A DNA stretch of 64,000 nucleotides from NCBI GenBank assembly GCA_965206775.1, contig CBDBKU010000002.1, positions 496,001 through 560,000 of the forward strand, given 5' to 3'. The position numbers were made by a program, and so were the translations under genes. This stretch comes from VXMF01 sp965206775. GTDB lineage: Bacteria; Acidobacteriota; Terriglobia; Bryobacterales; UBA6623. Below are positions 54,182 through 62,959 of the stretch, in pieces. The number at the start of each line of letters is the position of its first letter. The stretch's first letter is position 1. Under the pieces are notes generated by a model. That model worked only from the letters and a program-made list of their open reading frames with translations, did not search any database and was not told the DNA's origin.

Positions 54182-55465
54182 ATGAAACGCATCACTCGGA
54201 GAGAAGCTGCCGGCGCAACCCTGGGATCGCTAGCGATCCGCGCGAGCGCTCAGTCGCCCAGCGACCAGGTCGGGGCATCCCTGATCGGTGCCGGCGGAAT
54301 GGGCCACGGGCATGTCGAGCGCCTTCTGACGCGAGACGACGTGCGCATTGTCTCGATCTGCGACGTCGACCAAGCGAACGCCGAACGCGCCGGCCAGACC
54401 GTCAATAGCGGCCGCGGCGAGACGCCGAAGCTGGTCGGGGACTTCCGCAGAGTCCTGGAGGACAAGGAGGTGGACGCGGTGGTCGTCGCGACGCCTCACC
54501 ACTGGCACGCCCCGATCGCGGTGCGCGCGATGCAAGCCGGCAAGGATGTCTACATCGAGAAGCCGGCGAGCCATGTCTTCCGCGAGGGACGGCTGCTAGT
54601 CGAAGCAGCGAAGAAATACGGACGCATCGTCCAGCACGGCACGCAAATGCGCTCGAGCGAAGTCACGAAGAAAGCGGACGAACTGCTCAAGCAAGGCGTC
54701 ATCGGGGAAGTCAAGATGTCGAAGGCTTGGAACTGTCAGCGGCACGAGCACAGGCAGCCCGTCGCCGACACCCCGGTCCCCCCGGGCGTGAACTACGACT
54801 TGTGGGTCGGCCCCGCGTCATTCGACGGCAGTTTCAATTCCAACCGCTACAACCGCAACTGGAATTGGTACCGGGCCTTCGGGAACGGCGATATCGGGGG
54901 CGACGGCCCGCACGATATCGACCTCGCCCGCTGGGGTCTCGGAGTCGAGACGCACCCTATCCGCATCACCGCGCACGGCAGCAGGATCGACCTGGAAGGT
55001 ATTCGCGAATTCCCGGACAACATGACAGTTGCCTACCAGTACGAGGAGGGCAAGGTGCTCATGTACGAGGATCGCGGCTGGACCCCCTACGGCCTCCACG
55101 GATTCGACAGCGGCAACGCGTTCTACGGCACCGACGGCTACATGATCTTCTCTCGGAGGGGCTACTTCCAGGTGTATCTCGGCAAGAACGAGGTTAAAGG
55201 GCCTGGCATGGCACACGGACCGACGGGCCACCCCGAGCACATGTACAACTTTCTCGACTGCGTTCGGAGCCGCGAGCAGCCCATCGCCAACGCGGAGGTC
55301 GCGCACCTCTCGTGCGGCCTCGTGCATCTCGGCGAAATCGCGTACCGGGCCGGTCGGGTGCTGCACTTCGATCCCGCGAAGGAAACATTCGTCAACGATT
55401 CCGAAGCAGACAAGCTCTTGACGAAGGAGTACCGGGAGCCTTGGTCGATGCCGGACCCGGTCTAG
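54182..55465 (+). CDS. Gfo/Idh/MocA oxidoreductase, exported, 427 aa
   Basis: MKRITRREAAGATLGSLAIRASAQ is a short Tat-like leader. The Rossmann domain begins ASLIGAGGMGHGHVERLL; AVVVATPHHWHAPIAVRAMQAGKDVYIEKPASH contains the family EKP motif. The C-terminal domain has WNWYRAFGNGDIGGDGPHDIDLARWGLG. ATG 54182 is preferred because the leader starts here. Its stop lies 37 bp before the 9-bp target repeat of the nested IS copy B. Confidence 0.9.
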   Translation: MKRITRREAAGATLGSLAIRASAQSPSDQVGASLIGAGGMGHGHVERLLTRDDVRIVSICDVDQANAERAGQTVNSGRGETPKLVGDFRRVLEDKEVDAVVVATPHHWHAPIAVRAMQAGKDVYIEKPASHVFREGRLLVEAAKKYGRIVQHGTQMRSSEVTKKADELLKQGVIGEVKMSKAWNCQRHEHRQPVADTPVPPGVNYDLWVGPASFDGSFNSNRYNRNWNWYRAFGNGDIGGDGPHDIDLARWGLGVETHPIRITAHGSRIDLEGIREFPDNMTVAYQYEEGKVLMYEDRGWTPYGLHGFDSGNAFYGTDGYMIFSRRGYFQVYLGKNEVKGPGMAHGPTGHPEHMYNFLDCVRSREQPIANAEVAHLSCGLVHLGEIAYRAGRVLHFDPAKETFVNDSEADKLLTKEYREPWSMPDPV

Positions 55466-55645
55466 ATTGATCGCCCGCCTTTTTTGAATTCTCCTTCCGC
55501 CGAGGCAAGACCAGTAGAGTCGAGGAGAGACGCGCGCACCTTAGCAAGGAAGCAGTAGCTGTTTTGGGGTGTTCCTACGGCTTTCGCCATCTGTAGGTGC
55601 CTCACTGGCCTTCCCGCATAGCCACGGTTCCTCTCCCCGCTCGTC

Positions 55646-55679
55646 AAACCGGACGTGCAGTTTCCCCGCATCCGGCTTT
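55646..55679 (-). ncRNA. group II intron domain V (catalytic hairpin)
   Basis: 34-nt hairpin on the minus strand. The stem AAAGCCGGA... pairs with ...TCCGGTTT, there is a GGGGAAAC tip with a GAAA-type tetraloop, and an internal bulge is followed by the CGT of GCACGT. It has the size and AGC triad position of domain V and lies directly after the maturase gene. Confidence 0.82.
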
Positions 55680-55688
55680 CAGTGGAAA

Positions 55689-57029
55689 TCATGCCTTCGC
55701 CCACGGAAGGCTCGCAGTCGTTGGCGCGAGGCGGACGAGGCCGTACTCTTCGCGCAGCCTCTTGTCCGGGAATCGCACGTACTTCCCGGCCTTCACCTTG
55801 TGCTTCCGACAGAGCCACTGGCGCAGCCGCCGGACCGCATGCTGGTCGATCGCGTTGTAGGCCGGACTCACTTGCCCGAGATGGAAGTAGTTCGCCCATC
55901 CGGTCATGGACCGGTTCAGGTGTTCTATCATCTCTTCCCGGGACATTTGCCCGTACCTTGGCGCCGTCCATTCGCTGATCTTGCGGCAGATGCCTTGGAC
56001 GCTTGCCTTGCTGGGGCGGGTGCCAATGTAGGCTCCCTTCCCGTTCGGGCGGTAGTTGCGTCCGATGCGGTAGCCCAGGAACTCGAACGGCTCCTCCGGG
56101 CACCGCAGGCAGCGGGTCTTCCGTGCGTTGACCGGCAGCTTCAGAACTCCCATGATCCGTTGGACCGCCGCCAGCATCCCTGCCGCCGGGGCCTTGCCGA
56201 TCACACAGAAGTCGTCCGCGTAATTCACGATCTCCGCGCGGAAGCGCCGGGCATAGCCCAGCGTCTTCCAGCCCAGTATGAAGCGCCGCATGTAGAGGTT
56301 GCTGAGCAAGGGCGAGATCGGAGCCCCTTGCGGAGTCCCTTTCCGTTCCCTGCGCGCCCGGTTCGTGCGGCGTGTGCCGCCCTGTCCGTCGTCCTCCTCG
56401 ACCGGCATCTCCAGCCATCCCTTGACGAGTCCGAGCATCCGCCCGTCGCTCACGCGCCGCGCTATGCTCCGCATCAGTTCCGCGTGCGGAATTTCGCCAA
56501 AGTAGTTGGCTAGATCGCCATCGACAACCTCGTTGCACCCCCTGTTCAGGAGGCTGTGGACGTGGTTGACCGCGTCGTTCGCGCTCCGCCCCGGCCGGTA
56601 GGCGTACTGCTCCGGTTGCAGGTCGGCTTCGACAATCGGCGCCAGCACTAGCAGGGCCGCCGTCTGCGCCACCCGGTCCCGTATGCAGGGGATCCCCAGG
56701 GGCCGGAACTTGCCGGGCTGCTTCTTCGGGATCAGCACCTGCCGCACCGCTTGCGGCGCGTAGGTCCCGTCCTTCAGCTCCCTTGCCAGTTCCCCAAGCC
56801 ATGGCTCCACGCCTCGCTCCTCGATGTCCTGGAAGCTCTCCCGGTCCACCCCGGCAGCCCCGCCGTTCCGGCGGACCTGCCTCCAGGCTTCCCTGAGAAA
56901 GTCCTCCCGCCACATCTTGTCGCTCAGCGCATGGAACCGCAGCTTCGGTTCTTCCTTCGCTTTCGCCTGTAGCACGGTCTGGAGTTTCCGAACCTTTCCT
57001 GACCCTGTTAGACCTTCGTCAGTGGTCAT
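55689..57029 (-). CDS. ltrA: group II intron reverse transcriptase/maturase, 446 aa
   Basis: Splicing factor and reverse transcriptase for the intron. RT blocks in order: GAAGVDRESFQDIEE, RQVLIPKKQPGKFRPLGIPCIRDRVAQ, EQYAYRPGRSANDAVNHV, VDGDLANYFGEIPH, RKGTPQGAPISPLLSNLYM, the catalytic YADDFCVIG, and FEFLGYRIG. The maturase X domain follows, with WANYFHLGQVSPAYNAIDQHAVRRLRQWLCRKHK. There is no HNH endonuclease domain at the C-terminus. ATG 57029 preferred over an upstream in-frame start. Confidence 0.94.
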   Translation of the reverse strand: MTTDEGLTGSGKVRKLQTVLQAKAKEEPKLRFHALSDKMWREDFLREAWRQVRRNGGAAGVDRESFQDIEERGVEPWLGELARELKDGTYAPQAVRQVLIPKKQPGKFRPLGIPCIRDRVAQTAALLVLAPIVEADLQPEQYAYRPGRSANDAVNHVHSLLNRGCNEVVDGDLANYFGEIPHAELMRSIARRVSDGRMLGLVKGWLEMPVEEDDGQGGTRRTNRARRERKGTPQGAPISPLLSNLYMRRFILGWKTLGYARRFRAEIVNYADDFCVIGKAPAAGMLAAVQRIMGVLKLPVNARKTRCLRCPEEPFEFLGYRIGRNYRPNGKGAYIGTRPSKASVQGICRKISEWTAPRYGQMSREEMIEHLNRSMTGWANYFHLGQVSPAYNAIDQHAVRRLRQWLCRKHKVKAGKYVRFPDKRLREEYGLVRLAPTTASLPWAKA

Positions 57030-57633
57030 GCCTTGTCTCCTTTCCGTCCTGCTCTCCACTCAAGGCCCCTTTCCTCCGCGGGCGTTACCCCGCCTCTGCG
57101 GTACTACGGGCCTATCCGCCACCCTGCCGGCCCGGCCTGCCCCTCGCGGGGTTCCAGTTGATGCGTGCCGCATCTCCGACAGGGCTTCCCGTGTTGCTGC
57201 TTCCTTCCTCTTCCATGCGTGCCAGCGCCATTACCCCGGCGGGAACGGATCGGTGCATCTGTCGCTCTCTTCCCGATCCGCCAACGGCCTTCCCCTTAAC
57301 CACGAAAGAGTCGGCTCCCGCATTAAATGTTGCGAGGCCTGCTCGGCGTTCACTCGCGTTCCGGCCCGCATGTTCGCTGAGCCGCCCTAGGCGGCCCTTT
57401 GTCACCAGAGTGCTTCAGCCCACTTCGTTACCTCCGTGAACCGCCCTGGCTGCTACCAGCCGGAGCGTCAGTTGCTGGACGGGATTCGCACCCGCCAGAG
57501 GGAAGCGCCTTTCCACGGCGCACGCAGTTCTCAGTTTGGGTTTTTTGGATGCTTACGGGCCGTGTAGGAGCCGGGAGCGAGGGACTAGTTTCTGTGGGCT
57601 TGACTTTGCGGGTGCCGCTTTCGACGATACAAT

Positions 57634-58677
57634 GTGGCCTCCGTTCTCGATTCCCTCCTGCACAGCTTCCGCCAAGCCGCCTCGGGCCTGCCCGATGCCC
57701 GCCGCGGCTCCAACAAGCGCTACGCCCTCGCCGACGCCGCCTCCTGCGCCCTCGCCACCTTCTTCTTCCAGGCTCCCTCCTTCCTCGAGTTCCAGCGCCG
57801 CATGCAGGAGGACACCTCCCGCTCCAACTGCCACACCCTCTTCGGCGTGCAGGCCATCCCCTGCGACAACCGCATTCGCGACCTGCTCGACGGTGCCGAC
57901 CCCGCTCTGTTCGCCGACCTGTTCCCCCTCTGCCTCGACAGCGTCCGCGAGCAGGGCGCCCTCGCCCCCTTCGAGCGCCTCGGCGGCCGCCTGCTCGTCG
58001 CTCTGGACGGGATCCAGATCCACTGCTCCGACTCGATCCGCTGCCCGCAGTGCTCGACCCGCCATGTCGGGGCTCACAAGACCGAGCAGTACTTCCATAC
58101 GATGCTCGCGGCGACGGTCGTCGCCGACGGCCACAACCGCGTCCTGCCGCTCATGCCGGAGTTCGTCCAGCCCCAGCAGGACCCGGCCGCGGACCAGCCG
58201 GATCTGTCCGAGGAGCAGCGCAAGCAGGACTGCGAGCGCAACGCCGCCAAGCGCTGGCTGCCCGCCCACAGCGCCGAGCTGCGCCCCTACCGGCCGGTCT
58301 TCCTCGGCGACGACCTGTACTGCTGCCAGTCCCTGTGCCGCCTCGTCGGCGACCTCGGGGCGGACTTCATTTTCGTCTGCAAGCCCAGCTCCCACAAGCG
58401 TTTGTACGAACTGCTCCACGACGACTTCACCCACTCCAGCGGCTGGATCAAGACCCGCAACCAGCCGCAAGCAGGTCGAGTTGCAGCGCTTCCGCTGGAT
58501 GCACGGGCTGCCGGTCCGCGACAGCGACGACGCCGTGCAGGGTGCCTGGGTCGAGTTCGCCATCGAGCGCAACGGCAAGCGCACCTACACCAACACGTTC
58601 TTCACCAGTTTGGAAGTCACCGCCGACAACGTGGCGGACATCGCGCGGGCCGGCCGCGCCCGGTGGAAGATCGAGAA
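57634..58677 (+). pseudogene. DDE transposase copy B, N-terminal part
   Basis: Homologue of copy A: GSNKRYALADAASCALATFF, VALDGIQIHCSDSIRCPQCSTRH, FLGDDLYCCQSLCRLVGDL. A +1 frameshift near 58470 (after IKTRN) moves KQVELQRFRWMHGLPVRDSDDAVQG into another frame. The coding part then stops at RWKIE, exactly at the catalytic Glu, where the RIT element is inserted. The matching continuation NEGFNCLARHGYN lies at 62645 onward. GTG start at 57634. Confidence 0.9.
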
Positions 58678-58700
58678 ATGTGCAATTGCACATTTCTCGA
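58671..58700. repeat. 30-bp perfect palindrome at RIT left junction
   Basis: Centred between 58685 and 58686. The outer arm TCGAGA is host sequence and its partner TCTCGA is the tip of the RIT terminal repeat. The inner part is AATGTGCA/TGCACATT, which repeats the ATGTG motif of the terminal repeats. It resembles a tyrosine-recombinase core site with two inverted arms. Confidence 0.85.
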
Positions 58701-58795
58701 TAAATGTGAATTTCAGGATTATGTGAATTCCGCTCTGTAAGCCCTTGCCAAGCCGAGGCACGGGGGCTCTGCGGGTTCACATAATCCTGATGGCC

Positions 58796-59806
58796 TCAGA
58801 GCGTCCGGAGGAACTCAATCAGGCCTTTGTCCTCCTTCCATGGCCGTGCCGGTTGCGTCTTGGGCGGGTCGCAGCAAGCGATCGCTTGGGCCTTGGTCTC
58901 GAGATCCACCTCGGCATAGATGTTCGTGGTATCGACGCTGACGTGGCCGAGCCAGGCACGGATCGTGTTCAGATCCACACCGGCGCGCAACAGATGAGTG
59001 GCGCAGCTGTGGCGCAGTGTGTGGGGGCTGATAACGGCCTTGGCCGTCAGGGAGGGCACCCGCTGCGCGGCAGCCTCGGCGCACCGTTTGACCAGTGCTC
59101 GGATACCAAACCGTGTGAAGGGATGACCGGTCCGGCTGTGGAACAGGAAGGCGTCCGCAGGGCGGTCGCCCGCCAGTTCGGACAGCACAGTGGCTGTACT
59201 GGGCCAGACTGGGACACGGCGAATCTTGCCACGCTTGCCATGCAGGGTCACAAGGGAATGGGACTCCGGGCGATCGGCTAGCTGCAAGTCGCCGACCGTC
59301 AGGCGGGTCAGTTCGGATACGCGGGCGCCCGTGTTGTACAAGAAAACAAGGACTGCGTACTGGCGGCGACCCTGGGCTGTGGTGCGGTCCGGCACGGCCA
59401 GCAGGGCGTCCATTTCGTGCTTCTCGAGGTAGGTCACGGGGCGCGGATCCGCCCGTTTCGCCGAGATGGCCCGGATCTGGCCGGCCCATTCGAGATGCTC
59501 GGGATCACGGCTGGCCACGAAGCGGGCGAAGGAGCGGATGGCGGCCAGGCGTTGGTTGCAGGTTTGCGGCGAGCAGCCGCGTTGTTCGGCGAGGCCGGCC
59601 AAGAAGGCCCGCACTTGCGCGGCGCCCATGTCGCGTACAGCGAGGCGCTCGGACGGCTTGCGGGCCTGTTCGGCGAGGCAGGGCACGAGCAGGGTGAACG
59701 TGTCGCGATAGCCGAGCTGGGTGTTGCGCGACAGGTTGCGTTCGCTCACCAGATGCTCCGCCAAGAAGCGGCGCAGCCAGAAACCGAGAGTGGATCTGTC
59801 ACGCAT
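58796..59806 (-). CDS. RIT tyrosine recombinase C, 336 aa
   Basis: Third recombinase of the trio. It has an N-terminal SAM-like DNA-binding domain (LAEQRGCSPQTCNQRLAAIRSFARFV). Catalytic residues: Arg in NTGARVSELTRLTV, Lys near TLHGKRGKIRRVPV, HxxR in SPHTLRHSCATHLLRAG, His and Tyr in WLGHVSVDTTNIYAEVD. Intact. ATG 59806 overlaps the ritB stop by 8 bp (ATGCGTGA). Confidence 0.92.
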   Translation of the reverse strand: MRDRSTLGFWLRRFLAEHLVSERNLSRNTQLGYRDTFTLLVPCLAEQARKPSERLAVRDMGAAQVRAFLAGLAEQRGCSPQTCNQRLAAIRSFARFVASRDPEHLEWAGQIRAISAKRADPRPVTYLEKHEMDALLAVPDRTTAQGRRQYAVLVFLYNTGARVSELTRLTVGDLQLADRPESHSLVTLHGKRGKIRRVPVWPSTATVLSELAGDRPADAFLFHSRTGHPFTRFGIRALVKRCAEAAAQRVPSLTAKAVISPHTLRHSCATHLLRAGVDLNTIRAWLGHVSVDTTNIYAEVDLETKAQAIACCDPPKTQPARPWKEDKGLIEFLRTL

Positions 59807-60233
59807 GGCAGCCTCCGCGAGGTTCGGCATACCGCGCGAAGCGCGCCGAGGCGGCGCCCAGCAGTTCGGGGGTCATGCTCAGGTAGAGCTGCGTCGAGGC
59901 CAGGCTGACGTGCCCCAGGTAGGTCGACAGAACCGGCAGCAGGCGCTGGACGTCCTGTCCCTGGCGGTACCAGCTGACCAGCCGATGCTGGGCAGCGGCG
60001 TGCCGCAGGTCGTGCAGACACGGCTGACGGCGGGCTCCCTCCAGAAGCGGGATGCCAGCAGCTTCGCGCACGACCCGGAAGCGGCCGCGGACCGTCGCTT
60101 GGCGTAGCGGCGTGCCGTCTCGGTTGGCGAAGAAGGGGTGCCCGGCCGCCCCGGCGGGATCCGCCGGCAGGGTGCGGGCCGCATGGGCTGCCAGGGCTTT
60201 TCCCAGGGTCGGATCCAACGGGACGAGACGGGT
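59799..60233 (-). pseudogene. RIT tyrosine recombinase B, C-terminal part
   Basis: Resumes at TRLVPLDPTLGKALAAHAA after the 517-bp insertion. It contains CLHDLRHAAAQHRL (HxxR) and YLGHVSLASTQLYLSM (His and catalytic Tyr). With the N-terminal part (60751-61266) it would form a 316-aa protein reading RKSKFGKTRLVPLDP. Confidence 0.85.
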
Positions 60234-60757
60234 CTTGTAGTAATGTTGCGCGCAACATCACGGCAAGAATGTTGACCAAACAGAAATGTTGAGCTGGGCT
60301 CGTAAGCCATTGTGAAAAAAGGCCATACAGCCGGAATCGCGCAACATAACTATGGGCGTTCAGACCTTGCCGAGAAGAGCCGGCAAGCTGTCCCGTGCTC
60401 CGTTGAAGGCTCCCTTCTGGTTGACACGCCTGTCCACGGCGTCGATCGCGGTCCCGATACTGTCCAGCCAAGTCAGAAAGCGTCGTGCCGGGCCCGACAA
60501 GCAGCAATACTGCTGCCGGATAGGCCCGCATGTTCCAGCTACGCAACGTACGCAGAAATGATTGGTTGGAACGGATCCCGGGTCGGTTCCCCGGGACTGT
60601 TCCGGTCGGTTGGTGAGGTCACGGTGGTTCTCTCCCGATACCCGGAGACGGTGCTGAGAGGGGAAAAGTTATGTTGCGCGATTCGGGCTCTACGGCCTTT
60701 GTTCACAGGCCCTTGCGAGCCCAGCTCAACATTTCTGTTTGGTCAACATTCTTGCCG
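60234..60757. mobile_element. 517-bp non-autonomous element with ~90-bp inverted repeats, inserted in ritB
   Basis: It interrupts the KSKFGK/TRLVPL codons of ritB; CTTG occurs at both edges (60234-60237, 60751-60754). Inverted repeats: 60261-60351 and 60667-60757, identical over the outer ~42 bp and similar inside. No coding capacity for a transposase. The repeats carry an ATGTTG motif at offsets 8 and 24, a GCTCGTAAGCC box at 38 and an inverted copy at 82, the same layout as the RIT ends. A 34-bp imperfect palindrome (60234-60267) forms the left junction. Confidence 0.8.
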
Positions 60758-61266
60758 AACTTCGATTTGCGGACAGTCAGCAGCAGGTTGGCCAGATCGA
60801 CATCAGCATGGGTGAGTTGCAGGGCCTCCCCGAGACGCAAGCCTGCGCCATACAGCAGTAGCAGCAAGGCGCGGAACGTCTGCGGCCCGAGTTGCCGCAC
60901 ACGCTTGAGAGGGGCTTGCGCGGCCTCCAGCAGGCGGCCCACCTCGTCCCGGCTATACAGATACGGAGGGGCCGAAGGGGGGCGTGGCGGCTCCAGCGCG
61001 GGCAGCGGCGAGCGGCTGGCCAGCTCGCGCCCCAGCGCGTAGCGGTAGAAGCCATCCAGAATCGAACGTTTGACGCTTCGCGTGGGGGTCAAGGGTCCGG
61101 AGCCGGTCAGAAAGGCGGCGGCTTCGTGCTCCCCGACTTCGTCGAGGTCGGTCTCGCTACCCACGAGGCAAGCGTAATGGTTGAGTGCGTTCGCGCCAGC
61201 TTGGAAGCGCGCTCCCGAGGAGCGCTTCCAGGCGACGTAACGCTCAATGGCGTCCCGGACTGTCAC
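60751..61266 (-). pseudogene. RIT tyrosine recombinase B, N-terminal part
   Basis: GTG 61266 overlaps the ritA stop (GTGA). TVRDAIERYVAWKRSSGARFQAGANALNHYACLVG is the N-terminal binding domain, and YGAGLRLGEALQLTHADVDL carries the first catalytic Arg. The frame runs into the inserted element after LLTVRKSKFGK. No other damage seen, so ritB would be intact without the insertion. Confidence 0.85.
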
Positions 61267-62498
61267 AGCACGCCCTCCCAATCGAAGGCGGCCACTTCCC
61301 GTAACGCGCCGAGCCCGGTCTTGGCGTAGACCGCGGTCGAGTCCGGGTGCCGGTGTCCCAGACAATCCCCGATCTGCTTCAGGGAGAAGCCTGTATCCAA
61401 CAGGTGCTGAGCACAGGCATGCCGCAATGCGTGGGGCCCGCTGCGCTGCGAATCGATGCCTAACCGTCGCAGGCGGGGTCCGACGACGCGCCAGAGCCCG
61501 GTCGTGCTCAGCGGTCGGGCCGGGGCTTGCAGGGACAGGAAGACCTCGCGGTGCAGGGAGGCTGGACGCACGCCCCGCACATAGCGCAGGATGGCGTCAC
61601 CGACCGTCCGCGACAACGGATACAGGTGAGTACGCCCCGGCTTGGGGCAGCGGACGCACATCGTTTCCGCCACCCAGTCGAGGTCGTCCAGGCGCAGTCC
61701 GCGGACTTCCCCCGAACGCAGGCCGTAGACAGCGAGCAGCAGGAGGATGGCCTGGTCCCGGACATCCGCTGGCCGGTCCCCTTCGGTGGCGGCCAGCAGC
61801 CGCTGCACGTCCTCCCAGGCTGGGCCCGCTGGCAGGGTCTCCAAGGAGTACTGACGGGGCAACGGGATCGCTGCGGCCAAGCCCGGACGGCACCGGCCGC
61901 AGTCCTCGGCGTACCGAAAGAACGCTCGCAAGGCGCTGGCATAGGCAGCCAATGTCTTCCGCGCCACATCCTGCGACGCTTTGTCCGCCAAGGCCCGGTC
62001 CACATCGGCGACCGTGATGTCTGCCAGCGACGGCTTGTCGCCACAGTGCCGGCGCAGGAACTCCCGCGCTCGGGAGCAGTAGTTGCGGACCGATTCCGCA
62101 GACAGTCCGCGCTCGCGGAGCAAGCTGTCGGCAAACGCCGCCAGCCGCTCGGCGTGGGGCGTCGGCTCGGGATCTGTCGCATCCAGGCGTCCGCTGAAGC
62201 GAAGCCACCTCAGCGTGCCTGTTACGAAGGCCCGCTGACGCTTCCCGCCTTGCTCGACTTTGCGGCCGGCCGCCCACCGCTGCCCGGCCGCTTCGACCTC
62301 GGCGACCGGGATCGGGCCCGGCTCCTGCAAGGGCAGCAACTGCACCGCCTGCAGCTGGTGTCTGGCGACATCGCGGATCGTTCTGTCTGCGAGCCCTCGT
62401 GCCGCGCAGTGATCTAGGTAGCAGAGGCGCAACCGGAGCAGCGGGGCGGCTAGGTGCCGCTGCACCGTTCGCGCCTCCTTGAAGAGTGTTTCGAACAT
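61263..62498 (-). CDS. RIT tyrosine recombinase A, 411 aa
   Basis: First recombinase of the trio and the longest, as usual in RIT elements. N-terminal region with a basic ARHQLQAVQLLPL segment, a SAM-like domain (ERGLSAESVRNYCSRAREFLRRHC), then the catalytic domain: Arg in AVYGLRSGEVRGLRLDDLDW, HxxR in GPHALRHACAQHLLDTG, and His with Tyr in CLGHRHPDSTAVYAKTGL. Intact. Confidence 0.92.
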   Translation of the reverse strand: MFETLFKEARTVQRHLAAPLLRLRLCYLDHCAARGLADRTIRDVARHQLQAVQLLPLQEPGPIPVAEVEAAGQRWAAGRKVEQGGKRQRAFVTGTLRWLRFSGRLDATDPEPTPHAERLAAFADSLLRERGLSAESVRNYCSRAREFLRRHCGDKPSLADITVADVDRALADKASQDVARKTLAAYASALRAFFRYAEDCGRCRPGLAAAIPLPRQYSLETLPAGPAWEDVQRLLAATEGDRPADVRDQAILLLLAVYGLRSGEVRGLRLDDLDWVAETMCVRCPKPGRTHLYPLSRTVGDAILRYVRGVRPASLHREVFLSLQAPARPLSTTGLWRVVGPRLRRLGIDSQRSGPHALRHACAQHLLDTGFSLKQIGDCLGHRHPDSTAVYAKTGLGALREVAAFDWEGVL

Positions 62499-62645
62499 GT
62501 TCAGACCTCCTTTCGAAACGAAAGACGATCCGACAATCCTGCCACCGCCGTATTTTTATGTGAACTGGCAGAGCCCCCGTGCCTCGGCTTGGCAAGGGCT
62601 TACAGAGCGGAATTCACATAATCCTGAAATTCACATTTATCGAGA

Positions 62646-62959
62646 ACGAGGGATTCAACTGCCTGGCGCGCCACGGTTACAACATCAAGCGGAATTTCGG
62701 GCACGGCCGCAACGGTCTCGCCAACCTGCTCGCGACGCTGAACCTGTTCGCCTTCGCGCTGCATGCGGTCCAGGATTGCGTCTCCGACTTGTGGCGGCAA
62801 TGCCGGGCTCGGGCCGGCACCCGGCGCAACTTCTTCGCGACCCTGGGCTTCCTCACGGAGTGGTTCTGCTTCCGCAGCTGGACCGCCCTGTTCGAGACCC
62901 TGTTAAGAAAGCGCCCGCCACCGGCCAGTCCCCGGGTGGCTGCGCTCGCCCCGTCATGA
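62646..62959 (+). pseudogene. DDE transposase copy B, C-terminal part
   Basis: Continues from RWKIE at 58677: NEGFNCLARHGYNIKRNFGHGRNGLANLLATLNLFAFALHA, then DLWRQCRARAGTRRNFFATLGFLTEWFCFRSWTALFETLL, paralleling the C-terminus of copy A. The IS 3' non-coding tail continues to 63186. Confidence 0.88.

Larger units (their letters stand above)
55514..57523 (-). mobile_element. group II intron, 2010 bp, inserted in the IS terminal repeat
   Basis: On the minus strand the intron starts GTGCGCC at 57523 (consensus GUGYG) and ends ...CTAC at 55514 (consensus AY). Removing it restores CAGCAGTTCTCAG, the IS terminal repeat, directly beside the 9-bp target duplication. It encodes a reverse transcriptase/maturase. 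Domain V is at 55646-55679. About 130 nt separate domain V from the 3' splice site, longer than a usual domain VI. Confidence 0.82.
58678..62645 (-). mobile_element. RIT element: three tyrosine recombinases with 90-bp terminal inverted repeats
   Basis: Terminal inverted repeats 58695-58784 and 62556-62645, identical except for two bases. Between them are ritA, ritB and ritC in one overlapping operon on the minus strand, the fixed order that defines RIT elements. The outermost 7 bp of the right repeat coincide with the host IS sequence. At the left, an 18-bp palindromic spacer separates host and repeat. The middle gene is itself split by a 517-bp element. Confidence 0.85.

Noticed and set aside
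57487..57491. GTGCG on the minus strand at 57491 as the group II intron 5' end
   Set aside because: It fits the consensus, but starting at GTGCGCC (57523) restores the IS terminal repeat exactly and gives the right reconstructed IS length, so 57523 is preferred.
57553..58584. 343-aa minus-strand frame
   Set aside because: Antisense shadow of transposase copy B; copy A shows the same type of shadow.
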